Shown: positions 1-7,418 of the stretch, in pieces
How the letters are laid out: each line of letters opens with the position of its first letter
Position numbering within the stretch: position 1 is the first letter of the stretch
DNA from: Fen-999 sp964530115
GTDB lineage: Bacteria > Pseudomonadota > Gammaproteobacteria > Burkholderiales > Rhodocyclaceae
Length of the DNA stretch: 47,246 bases
Direction: 5' to 3'
NCBI GenBank assembly: GCA_964530115.1
Contig: CAZGYD010000186.1
Span: 1-47,246 of the forward strand
The notes under the pieces: generated by a model
What the model saw: only the letters and a program-made list of their open reading frames with translations
What the model was told of the DNA's origin: nothing
Database searches by the model: none
Translations under genes and position numbers: made by a program

Positions 1-261
1 CCGCTCACGCCCGGACGCAGCATCGCCGTCGATCCGCGTTTCGTCCCGCTGGGCGCGCCGGTGTTCCTGTCGACGACCTGGCCCAACGATGGCCGGCCGC
101 TCAACCGGCTGATGCTGGCGCAGGACACGGGCGGCGCGATCCGCGGCGTCGTGCGCGCCGATTTCTACTGGGGCACGGGCGCCGAAGCCGGCGCCCAGGC
201 CGGGAAGATGAAGCAGCCCGGGCGGATGTGGGTACTGCTGCCGGGCGGGTACGCCCCCTGA
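1..261 (+). CDS. mltA: Membrane-bound lytic murein transglycosylase A, C-terminal end (partial)
   Basis: The frame is open from base 1 and stops at 259-261, so only the last 86 residues are present; the start lies outside the window. The text LTPGRSIAVDPRFVPLGAPV, then LAQDTGGAIRG and WGTGAEAG, is the 3D (Asp-Asp-Asp) barrel end of the MltA family, with both conserved Asp positions (AVDP and AQDTG) visible. MltA is an outer-membrane lipoprotein that cleaves the peptidoglycan glycan chain to form 1,6-anhydromuropeptides. The protein ends normally with WVLLPGGYAP, so this end is not truncated. Assignment is firm; the N-terminal half cannot be judged. Confidence 0.9.
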   Translation, partial: PLTPGRSIAVDPRFVPLGAPVFLSTTWPNDGRPLNRLMLAQDTGGAIRGVVRADFYWGTGAEAGAQAGKMKQPGRMWVLLPGGYAP

Positions 262-314
262 GCCCAAGAAATGCGCGATATCTGCTAGGATCGCGCGCCG
301 AGGGAGGCGCCATC

Positions 315-2171
315 CTGAACAGACTGAAGTCCAAGACACTGGTCTTCTTCGTCGGCATCCTGGCCGTACTCGTTGCGGTGCTGACTGCGCTCTCCGCCCT
401 GAGTTACCGCCGCTTCTCGCTCTACACCGCCGAGCGGCATGCGCGCTCGGTCGCCGAGACCGTCAAGGTCGGGCTGACCGAGAGCATGATCAACGGCACC
501 ATCGACAAGCGCCAGCAGTTCCTTTCCCGTCTCGCGGGCGTTCCGGGCGTCCAGCAGGTGCGCGTCATTCGCGGCCCCGCCGTCATCAGCCAGTTCGGTG
601 TCGGGCTGGCGAACGAAAAGGCGACGGATGGCGTCGAGACGGTGTTCGCCACCGGCAAGGAGGTCTTCGAGGTCGTCGAGACCGGCGACGGGGCCCTCTT
701 CCACGCGATCATCCCTTACATCGCCAATGATCATGGTGTGCCCAACTGCCTGCAATGTCATGCGGTGGCGAACGGGACGGTGCTGGGCGCGGTGATGATC
801 GACATCTCCCTGAAAGAGGTGCGCCAGGAAGGCATCTTCGCCGTCGTTTCCGTCAGCCTCATCGTGCTCATGGCTGCGTTGCTGTCGATGTTCCTGCTGC
901 GGCGCATGCTGAATCCGCTTTCGGCAACCGCCGAGGCGGTGCGCGAAGTCACCTCGCAGGCCGTTGGCGGCAACTTTTCCGGGCGCATCCGCGAGACCAG
1001 CACCGACGAGGTCGGCGAGATCGCGGTGAACATCAACAAGCTGATGGATTTTCTCGAGCGCGAGATTACCGTCATCAAGACACGCGTCAGCCAGCTCATC
1101 GGCCAGCATTGCAGTCAGGGCGGCAACCAGCTGGTGCTCACCACCGAGATGGTCGAGAGCCTCGTCGAAGCCTCGCAGTTCAAGCAGGCGATCGAGGAGG
1201 ATCAGACCAAGCACGAGATTTACCGGCGCCTGGGCGACGTCCTGGAAAAGAAATTCAACTTCAGCCGCTATTCGATCTACGAGATCGCCAGCAGCAAGAA
1301 CCGCATGACGCCGATGCTCGTCGATGGCGAGATGGGGGCGAACTGTCGTTGGTGCGATCCCCAGATCCTCGTCGATGCCGGTTTTTGCCGCGCCAAGCGC
1401 ACCGGCCACGAAGTGAACGCAATCGACCATCCGGGACTATGTACGATGTTCCGACCCGGATCGGCGGGCGACACCCACATCTGTCTGCCGATCATCCAGT
1501 CCGGTACGGCCGGCTGCGTGACGCAGATCGTCGTTTCCAGCGAAGAGGCCGAGCTGACGCGCCTGATGGCGCCTTTCGTCGCCGTCTATCTGCGCGAGGC
1601 CGGCCCGGTGCTCGAGGCCAAGCGCCTGATGGAGCACCTGCGCGAGAACGCGCTGCGCGATGCGCTGACCGGCCTCTACAACCGCCGTTTCCTCGAGGAA
1701 TACGTGAGCGCCCTGGTGGCCGGCAGCCAGCGCCGGAAGAGTCCCTTCGCGGTGCTGATGCTCGATCTCGATTTCTTCAAGCAAGTGAACGACACGCATG
1801 GCCACGAAGCCGGCGACAAGGTGATCAAGACGCTCGCCGACATCCTGTTGCGCAACGTGCGCGCCTCCGATATGGCGGTGCGCTACGGCGGCGAGGAGTT
1901 CCTCATCCTGCTGATGGACTGCAGCGCGGAGAGCGCCCTGAAGGTGGCCGAGAAGATCCGCGCCGACGTGGAAGCCACCAAGATCCCGCTGCCGGGCGGC
2001 ATGCTGCAGAAAACCATCTCGATCGGCGTCGCCGAATTCCCGGGCGACTCGGACACTTTCTGGCAGGTCGTCAAGTTCGCCGACGTTGCGCTCTACAAAG
2101 CCAAAACCACGGGACGCAACAAGGTGGTGCGCTTCACGGCCGACATGTGGGACCTCGACGCCCATTACTGA
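315..2171 (+). CDS. Membrane diguanylate cyclase with c-type heme site, HAMP, Cys-rich GAF-like and GGDEF domains
   Basis: Predicted inner-membrane sensor that makes cyclic di-GMP. Numbering from codon 315: first transmembrane helix about 8-28; periplasmic domain with one CXXCH heme-c motif (Cys145, Cys148, His149); second helix about 174-196; HAMP; a GAF-like region with four cysteines (C344, C347, C358, C376); GGDEF domain with the active motif GGEEF at 525-529. The intact GGEEF and the DALTGLYNRR entry motif suggest an active cyclase. The start is uncertain: there is no ATG. A good ribosome site, AGGGAGG at 301-307, precedes ATC (312) and CTG (315). The only GTG in frame (228) lies inside mltA and would add 29 residues unlike a membrane-protein N-terminus. 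The ligand (redox, NO or oxygen) is inference. Confidence 0.85.
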   Translation: MNRLKSKTLVFFVGILAVLVAVLTALSALSYRRFSLYTAERHARSVAETVKVGLTESMINGTIDKRQQFLSRLAGVPGVQQVRVIRGPAVISQFGVGLANEKATDGVETVFATGKEVFEVVETGDGALFHAIIPYIANDHGVPNCLQCHAVANGTVLGAVMIDISLKEVRQEGIFAVVSVSLIVLMAALLSMFLLRRMLNPLSATAEAVREVTSQAVGGNFSGRIRETSTDEVGEIAVNINKLMDFLEREITVIKTRVSQLIGQHCSQGGNQLVLTTEMVESLVEASQFKQAIEEDQTKHEIYRRLGDVLEKKFNFSRYSIYEIASSKNRMTPMLVDGEMGANCRWCDPQILVDAGFCRAKRTGHEVNAIDHPGLCTMFRPGSAGDTHICLPIIQSGTAGCVTQIVVSSEEAELTRLMAPFVAVYLREAGPVLEAKRLMEHLRENALRDALTGLYNRRFLEEYVSALVAGSQRRKSPFAVLMLDLDFFKQVNDTHGHEAGDKVIKTLADILLRNVRASDMAVRYGGEEFLILLMDCSAESALKVAEKIRADVEATKIPLPGGMLQKTISIGVAEFPGDSDTFWQVVKFADVALYKAKTTGRNKVVRFTADMWDLDAHY

Positions 2172-2174
2172 AAA

Positions 2175-2191
2175 CGCACCGGTTTCGCGCG
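2175..2191 (+). promoter_or_regulatory. Weak upstream NtrC-like site
   Basis: The sequence CGCACC-N5-CGCGCG matches 8 of the 12 defined positions of the NtrC consensus TGCACC-N5-GGTGCA. Alone it would be poor evidence, but its centre is 22 bp (about two helical turns) from the better site at 2197-2213, as expected for cooperative NtrC dimers. Confidence 0.4.
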
Positions 2192-2196
2192 GCTTG

Positions 2197-2213
2197 GGCA
2201 CACGAATGGTGCA
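2197..2213 (+). promoter_or_regulatory. NtrC-like activator site upstream of amt
   Basis: GGCACA-CGAAT-GGTGCA matches 10 of 12 defined positions of the NtrC consensus TGCACC-N5-GGTGCA, with one half-site perfect. It lies about 85 bp upstream of the start point expected from the sigma-54 promoter at 2264-2279, a workable enhancer distance. This implies nitrogen-limitation control of the ammonium transporter. Confidence 0.65.
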
Positions 2214-2263
2214 GCTTGGGAGCGGATGTCGGGCAAGATATTGATCTGAAAGGTCTCTCGTTC

Positions 2264-2279
2264 TGGAATGATTGTTGCT
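2264..2279 (+). promoter_or_regulatory. Sigma-54 (RpoN) promoter for amt
   Basis: TGGAATG-ATTG-TTGCT carries the invariant GG (2265-2266) and GC (2277-2278) with exactly the ten-base spacing of the consensus TGGCACG-N4-TTGCT. The -12 half TTGCT is perfect. Transcription would begin near 2291, about 23 nt before the amt ATG. Together with the NtrC-like sites just upstream this is strong sequence evidence of RpoN control. Confidence 0.75.
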
Positions 2280-2313
2280 CCAGATGCGCCTATTTCGATC
2301 ACGGGGCACTCAA

Positions 2314-3519
2314 ATGGAGCAATTCAAGACTTCCGCCGACGTGCTGTTCATCCTGCTCGGCGCGATCATGATCCTGGCGATGCACGCCGGCTTCGCTTTC
2401 CTGGAGCTCGGTACCGTTCGGCGCAAGAACCAGGTGAACGCTCTGGTGAAGATCCTGGTCGACTTTTCCGTATCCACGCTGGCCTACTTCTTCATCGGCT
2501 ACGGCATCGCCTATGGCGTGCATTTCTTTTCGGGCGCCGAGGTGCTGGCGGAGAAGAGCGGCTACGAACTGACGAAGTTCTTCTTCCTGCTCACTTTTGC
2601 GGCCGCGATTCCCGCGATCGTCTCGGGCGGCATCGCCGAGCGCGCGAAAATGAATCCGCAGCTCGCCGCGACCTTCCTGCTCGTAGGCTTCGTCTATCCG
2701 TTCTTCGAGGGCATCGCCTGGAACAATGCCCTAGGCGTGCAGGACTGGCTCAAGGCGAGCTTCGGCGAGAACTTCCACGACTTCGCCGGCTCGGTCGTCG
2801 TCCATGCGGTCGGCGGCTGGATCGGCCTCGCCGCCGTGCTGCTGCTCGGCGCCCGTCGTGGCCGCTACCACAAGGATGGCGGCATCGCCGGCGCGCACCC
2901 GCCCTCGAGCATTCCCTTCCTCGCACTCGGCGCGTGGATCCTCGTCGTCGGCTGGTTCGGCTTCAACGTCATGAGCGCGCAGACCCTCGACAAGGTCTCC
3001 GGCCTCGTCGCCATGAACTCGCTGATGGCGATGGTCGGCGGCACGCTGGTCGCGCTCGTGGCCGGCAGGAACGACCCGGGCTTCGTGCACAACGGGCCGC
3101 TCGCCGGGCTCGTGGCCGTCTGCGCCGGCTCGGACATCATGCATCCGCTTGGCGCGCTGGTCACCGGCGGCATCGCCGGCGGCCTGTTCGTCGTCATGTT
3201 CACGCTGACGCAGAACCGCTGGAAGATCGACGACGTGCTCGGCGTCTGGCCGCTGCACGGCCTCTGCGGCGCCTGGGGCGGCATTGCCGCCGGCATCTTC
3301 GGCGCGCAGGCGCTGGGCGGCATGGGCGGCGTCGCCTTCCTGTCGCAGGTGATCGGCACGCTCCTGGGCATCGTCATCGCCTTCGCTGGCGGTTATGCCA
3401 TCTACGGTGGATTGAAGCTCACGGTCGGCATCCGCCTCGATCCCGAAGAGGAGTTCAACGGCGCCGACCTGTCGATCCACCGCATCTCGGCAAGCCCGGA
3501 GCGCGAAACGCTCTGGTGA
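2314..3519 (+). CDS. amt: Ammonium transporter (Amt/MEP/Rh family)
   Basis: A 401-residue inner-membrane channel for ammonium uptake, the usual family length, with about eleven hydrophobic helices. DFAGSVVVHAVGGWIGL is the family signature; its Asp and His correspond to Asp160 and the first pore His of E. coli AmtB. The second pore His is in VWPLHGLCGAWGG. The ATG at 2314 follows GGGG at a reasonable distance and opens directly with MEQFKTSADVLFILLG. No glnK gene adjoins it, unlike the common glnK-amtB pair, so PII control would have to come from elsewhere. NtrC-like sites and a sigma-54 promoter upstream indicate induction under nitrogen limitation. The 3' end faces the DUF3079 gene, only 19 bases apart. 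Confidence 0.93.
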   Translation: MEQFKTSADVLFILLGAIMILAMHAGFAFLELGTVRRKNQVNALVKILVDFSVSTLAYFFIGYGIAYGVHFFSGAEVLAEKSGYELTKFFFLLTFAAAIPAIVSGGIAERAKMNPQLAATFLLVGFVYPFFEGIAWNNALGVQDWLKASFGENFHDFAGSVVVHAVGGWIGLAAVLLLGARRGRYHKDGGIAGAHPPSSIPFLALGAWILVVGWFGFNVMSAQTLDKVSGLVAMNSLMAMVGGTLVALVAGRNDPGFVHNGPLAGLVAVCAGSDIMHPLGALVTGGIAGGLFVVMFTLTQNRWKIDDVLGVWPLHGLCGAWGGIAAGIFGAQALGGMGGVAFLSQVIGTLLGIVIAFAGGYAIYGGLKLTVGIRLDPEEEFNGADLSIHRISASPERETLW

Positions 3520-3538
3520 GCAAAGCGCAGCCGGCGGC

Positions 3539-3751
3539 TCACTTGCCGGAGGCGGATTCCGTTTCCGGCCCGTCCTCCGCCGCCAGTCCCCAGTCGCCTT
3601 CGAGGTACCAGTCCTCGCCGAAGAGTTCCATCGGGTGCTGGGTCCGCTCCGAGCCGTTGCCGCACCCGAGATCGTCCGTCGGGCAGTATTTGTCGCAGCC
3701 CCAGCAGATGCGCTCGGGATGTTTCGGGTGGCGGGGGAACTTCTTGGCCAT
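3539..3751 (-). CDS. Small Cys-rich DUF3079 protein
   Basis: 70 residues from ATG 3751. It reads MAKKFPRHPKHPERICWGCD, then KYCPTDDLGCGNGSERTQHP and an acidic tail ELFGEDWYLEGDWGL. Four Cys (CWGCDKYC and GCGNG) suggest a small metal site. I recognise the pattern as DUF3079, a short family of unknown function. It starts 11 bases after the pyc stop on the same strand, so the two are probably co-transcribed. No function can be assigned from sequence; the final 15 residues look disordered. Confidence 0.85.
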   Translation of the reverse strand: MAKKFPRHPKHPERICWGCDKYCPTDDLGCGNGSERTQHPMELFGEDWYLEGDWGLAAEDGPETESASGK

Positions 3752-3762
3752 GGGGCGCGAGC

Positions 3763-6700
3763 TTACTCGAACTCGATCAGCAGATCCTTTGGTTCGACGC
3801 GCTCGCCGGGCGTGACGAGCACGCGCGCCACCACCGCATCGCGCTCGGCGGTCACCGAGGTCTCCATCTTCATCGCTTCGATGGAGACGAGCGGGCTGCC
3901 GCGGCTCACCTTCTGGCCGGGCTTGACCGAGACGGTGACGATGGTACCGGGCATCGGCGCGGCGACGTGGTTCGGATTGCCGTCCTCGGCCTTTGGATGG
4001 GCCTTCCGCTTCGCCAGGCCGGCCTTGTCGATGTGCATCGGCCGCGGCTGGCCGTTGAGTTCGAAGAACAGGTGTGCGACGCCCTCGGCGTCGTCGTCGC
4101 TGCGGCCCGTGAGCTGGATGAGCAGCGTCTTGCCCGGATCGATGTCGACGGCGACCTCTTCCTTCTCGTGCAGGCCGTAGAAGAACACCGGCGTCGGCAG
4201 CACCGAGACGTCGCCGTAATGCCGGCGGTGCTCGGCGAATTCGGTGAAGACCTTGGGATACATGAGGTAGGAGGCGAGGTCGTTGTCGTCGACGTGGCGA
4301 CCGATCGCCTTTTCGGCGGCGGTGCGCGCCGCATCGAGATCGACCGGCGGCAGATGCGCGCCGGCGCGGCCGTCGATCGGCGTCTTGCCCTTGAGGATCT
4401 TCTTCTGCAGCGCGGGCGGGAAGCCGTCGGCCGGATAGCCCATCTCGCCGCGGAACAGCGAGACGACCGAATCGGGGAAGGCGATCTCCTTGTCCGGATC
4501 GGCGACCTCCTCGGGGGTGAGGCCGTTGGCGACCATATAGAGGGCCATGTCGCCGACCACCTTCGACGAGGGCGTGACCTTGACGATGTCGCCGAACAAC
4601 CGATTGACGTCGGCATAGGCCTGGGCGACCTCGGCCCAGCGGTGCTCGAGGCCCATGGCCCGCGCCTGCTCGCGCAGGTTGGTGTACTGCCCGCCTGGCA
4701 TCTCGTGGCGATAGACGTCGGAGGTGCCCGCGCGGATGTCGGCCTCGAAGGGCGCGTAGTAGCGGCGCACGCCCTCCCAGTAGCGCGAGAACGGCTGGAT
4801 GTCGCGGTAAGTGAGGCCGGGCGCGCGCTCCGTGTGCTCGAGTGCCGCGAGGATCGCGCCCATCGAGGGCTGCGAGGTGAGGCCGCTCATTGCGTCCATC
4901 GCCGCGTCGATGGCATCGACGCCGGCCTCGACCGCCGCGAGCACCGAGGCGACGGCACCGCCGCTGGTGTCGTGAGTGTGGAAATGGATGGGCAGGCCGA
5001 CTTCCTCGCGCAGCGCCTTGACGAGCGCGCGCGCCGCCGGCGGCCGGCAGACGCCGGCCATGTCCTTGATGCCGATGATGTGGGCGCCGGCGCGCTCGAG
5101 CTGCTTCGCCATGCCGACGTAGTACTTGAGGTCGTACTTCGGCCGCGTGGTGTCGAATATGTCGCCGGTGTAGCAGATCGCCGCTTCGCAGAGCGCGCCG
5201 CTTTCGATCACGGCGTCCATGGCCACGCGCATGTTCTCGACCCAGTTGAGCGAATCGAAGACGCGGAAGACGTCCATGCCATTTTGCGCTGCCTGCTTGA
5301 CGAAGAAGCGCACGACGTTGTCGGCGTAGTTCGTGTAGCCGACCGCATTCGAGGCGCGCAGCAGCATCTGGAACAGGATGTTGGGCGCCGCCTCGCGCAG
5401 GCGGCCGAGCCGCTCCCACGGGTCTTCCTTGAGGAAGCGCATGGCGACGTCGAAGGTCGCGCCGCCCCAGCATTCGAGCGAAAAGAGCTGCGGCAGGCCG
5501 TGCGCGTAATGGGGCGCGATGGCGACCATGTCGGCCGTGCGCATGCGCGTGGCAAAGAGCGACTGATGCGCGTCGCGCATCGTCGTGTCGGTGACGAGCA
5601 CTTCCTTGCGCTCGCGCATCCACTCGGCGAACTTCGTCGCCCCCAGCCGTTTGAACAGGTCGCGGCTGCCTTCCGGCGGCGTGTTACCACGGCTGAGTTT
5701 CGCAAGGCGGGGCAGGATCGGCCGCGGCAGCGGTTGCGGCGGCAGCGGCCGGCCCTTCATCTCCGGGTTGCCGTTGACCTCCACTTCGCCGATGAACTTC
5801 AGGAGCTTCGTCGCCCGGTCGCGGTGTTTCTTGAAAGTGAACAGCTCCGGCGTCTCGTCGATGAAGCGGGTCGTGCATTCGCCGCTCCTGAACTTCGGGT
5901 GCAGGATGACGTTCTCGAGGAAGGCGAGGTTCGAGGCCACGCCCCGGACGCGGAACTCCCGCAGCGCGCGGTTCATCCGCCGGATCGCTTCTTCGGGATC
6001 GTGGCCGCGCGCCGTGACCTTGACGAGCAGCGAGTCGTAGAACGGCGTGATCACTGCGCCGGTGTAGGCCGTGCCGGCATCGAGACGGATGCCGGCGCCC
6101 GAGGCGCTGCGATAGGCGGTGAGCTTGCCGTAGTCGGGCGTGAAGTGCTTTTCCGGGTCCTCGGTGGTCACGCGGCATTGCAGCGCGTGGCCCGCGAGCC
6201 GGATCTCCGCCTGCGCCGGCAGATAGGGATCCTCGCCGATCCGCGCACCTTCCGAGACGCGGATCTGCGCCTTGACGATGTCGAGCCCCGTGACTTCCTC
6301 GGTGACCGTGTGCTCGACCTGGATGCGCGGATTGACCTCGATGAAGTAGAAGGCGCCGGTGTCGGCGTCCATCAGGAACTCGACCGTGCCGGCGTGGCTG
6401 TAGCCCGCGCCGCGCGCGATGGCGAGCGCCGAATCGCAGAGCGCCTCGCGCTGCGCGGCGGTCAGATACGGGGCCGGGGCACGCTCGACCACTTTCTGGT
6501 TGCGCCGCTGTACCGAGCAGTCGCGCTCGAACAGATGCACGAGGTTGCCGTGCGTGTCGCCGAGCACCTGGACCTCGACGTGGCGCGCGCGGACGACCAT
6601 CTTTTCCAGATAGACCTCGTCATTGCCGAAGGCCGCTGCCGCTTCGCGGCGCGCGACCTCGATGGCGGGCAGGAGTTCGGCCTCGCTGTTGATGGCGCGC

Positions 6701-7218
6701 ATGCCGCGGCCGCCGCCGCCCCAGCTCGCCTTGAGCATCAGCGGGTAGCCGATCGCGGCTGCGAGCTTCCGGCATTCGTCGGGGTCGGCGGGCAGCGCCC
6801 CGGTCGCTGGCACCACGGGCACGCCGACCCGCGCGGCGAGCGCGCGTGCCGCGACCTTGTTGCCGAGCTCGCGCATCACCTCGGGCCGCGGGCCGACGAA
6901 GACGATGCCCGCCCGCGCGCATGCCTCGGCGAAATCGGGATTTTCCGAAAGGAAGCCGTAGCCGGGATGGATCGCATCGACCTTCGCCTGCCTGGCGATG
7001 CGCAGGATGTCGTCGATGTCGAGGTAGGCCTGGATCGGCTTTTTTCCTTCGCCGACGAGGTAGCTCTCGTCGGCCTTCGAGCGGTGGAGCGCGAAACGGT
7101 CCTCGTTCGAATAGATGCCGACCGTGCGGATGCCCAGTTCGCTGGCCGCGCGCATGACGCGGATGGCGATCTCGGAACGGTTGGCGACCAGGAGGCTGCG
7201 GATGTGGCGGATACTCAT
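3763..7218 (-). CDS. pyc: Pyruvate carboxylase, with repeat-derived residues in a domain linker
   Basis: 1151 residues, full length for a single-chain pyruvate carboxylase (pyruvate + bicarbonate + ATP to oxaloacetate; anaplerosis). Order: biotin carboxylase with ATP-grasp (SWGGGGRGMR), carboxyltransferase opening with DTTMRDAHQSL and carrying the metal-site FHTHDTSG, then a biotinyl domain with EAMKMET (biotin lysine K1117). Start chosen at ATG 7218 because AGGG lies nine bases upstream; ATG 7227 would touch it. Residues 506-514 (AKLSRGNTP) are encoded by a copy of the dispersed repeat and lie in the linker between the carboxylase and transferase halves, where extra residues should be tolerated. 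Divergent from the AckA-PduL fusion gene. Confidence 0.95.
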   Translation of the reverse strand: MSIRHIRSLLVANRSEIAIRVMRAASELGIRTVGIYSNEDRFALHRSKADESYLVGEGKKPIQAYLDIDDILRIARQAKVDAIHPGYGFLSENPDFAEACARAGIVFVGPRPEVMRELGNKVAARALAARVGVPVVPATGALPADPDECRKLAAAIGYPLMLKASWGGGGRGMRAINSEAELLPAIEVARREAAAAFGNDEVYLEKMVVRARHVEVQVLGDTHGNLVHLFERDCSVQRRNQKVVERAPAPYLTAAQREALCDSALAIARGAGYSHAGTVEFLMDADTGAFYFIEVNPRIQVEHTVTEEVTGLDIVKAQIRVSEGARIGEDPYLPAQAEIRLAGHALQCRVTTEDPEKHFTPDYGKLTAYRSASGAGIRLDAGTAYTGAVITPFYDSLLVKVTARGHDPEEAIRRMNRALREFRVRGVASNLAFLENVILHPKFRSGECTTRFIDETPELFTFKKHRDRATKLLKFIGEVEVNGNPEMKGRPLPPQPLPRPILPRLAKLSRGNTPPEGSRDLFKRLGATKFAEWMRERKEVLVTDTTMRDAHQSLFATRMRTADMVAIAPHYAHGLPQLFSLECWGGATFDVAMRFLKEDPWERLGRLREAAPNILFQMLLRASNAVGYTNYADNVVRFFVKQAAQNGMDVFRVFDSLNWVENMRVAMDAVIESGALCEAAICYTGDIFDTTRPKYDLKYYVGMAKQLERAGAHIIGIKDMAGVCRPPAARALVKALREEVGLPIHFHTHDTSGGAVASVLAAVEAGVDAIDAAMDAMSGLTSQPSMGAILAALEHTERAPGLTYRDIQPFSRYWEGVRRYYAPFEADIRAGTSDVYRHEMPGGQYTNLREQARAMGLEHRWAEVAQAYADVNRLFGDIVKVTPSSKVVGDMALYMVANGLTPEEVADPDKEIAFPDSVVSLFRGEMGYPADGFPPALQKKILKGKTPIDGRAGAHLPPVDLDAARTAAEKAIGRHVDDNDLASYLMYPKVFTEFAEHRRHYGDVSVLPTPVFFYGLHEKEEVAVDIDPGKTLLIQLTGRSDDDAEGVAHLFFELNGQPRPMHIDKAGLAKRKAHPKAEDGNPNHVAAPMPGTIVTVSVKPGQKVSRGSPLVSIEAMKMETSVTAERDAVVARVLVTPGERVEPKDLLIEFE
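5678..5703 (+). repeat. Dispersed 26-bp repeat, copy in pyc
   Basis: Exact match to the core GTGTTACCACGGCTGAGTTT, preceded by GGC and followed by CGC. Read on the opposite (coding) strand it gives AKLSRGNTP, residues 506-514 of pyruvate carboxylase, between the biotin carboxylase and carboxyltransferase domains. Confidence 0.9.
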
Positions 7219-7418
7219 GAAGGCCATCCCTTTGACGATGTGAGGGTTATTTGCGATGCAGCAATATTGCCCGAAAGTGGCAGCGAAATCACATGAAAGC
7301 GATTTATCGGCATCACGGCCTGCTTCGCTGCAACGCAGCAAACTATGTTAGCCTTTGCTCAAGGGTCCCGCCGAGGGGCCGTGAATCAGCCTGTCTTCCT
7401 CCCCATTTGCGTCCTGCC
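7219..7418. promoter_or_regulatory. Divergent intergenic region pyc / ackA-pduL fusion
   Basis: About 200 bases between two divergently transcribed carbon-metabolism genes. It holds a short inverted repeat GCTGC-AAC-GCAGC at 7327-7339 and a related half (GCAGCAATATTGC) near 7257-7269. This could be an operator shared by both genes, but I recognise no named regulator site and no clear -35/-10 pair. Confidence 0.35.

Noticed and set aside
2195..2214. Possible sigma-54 promoter GGGCAC...GGTGCA nearer the cyclase gene
   Set aside because: The spacing between GG and GC is two bases too long. The same bases fit an NtrC site much better, and a correctly spaced promoter lies at 2264-2279.
3967..7296. 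Very long open frame (about 1100 codons) on the strand opposite pyruvate carboxylase
   Set aside because: An antisense shadow: high GC and third-position bias keep the opposite frame open. The composition is unlike a real protein (His/Asp/Arg-rich) and every pyc motif is intact on the other strand. The same applies to the antisense frames over ackA-pduL, tolB, ahcY and metK.
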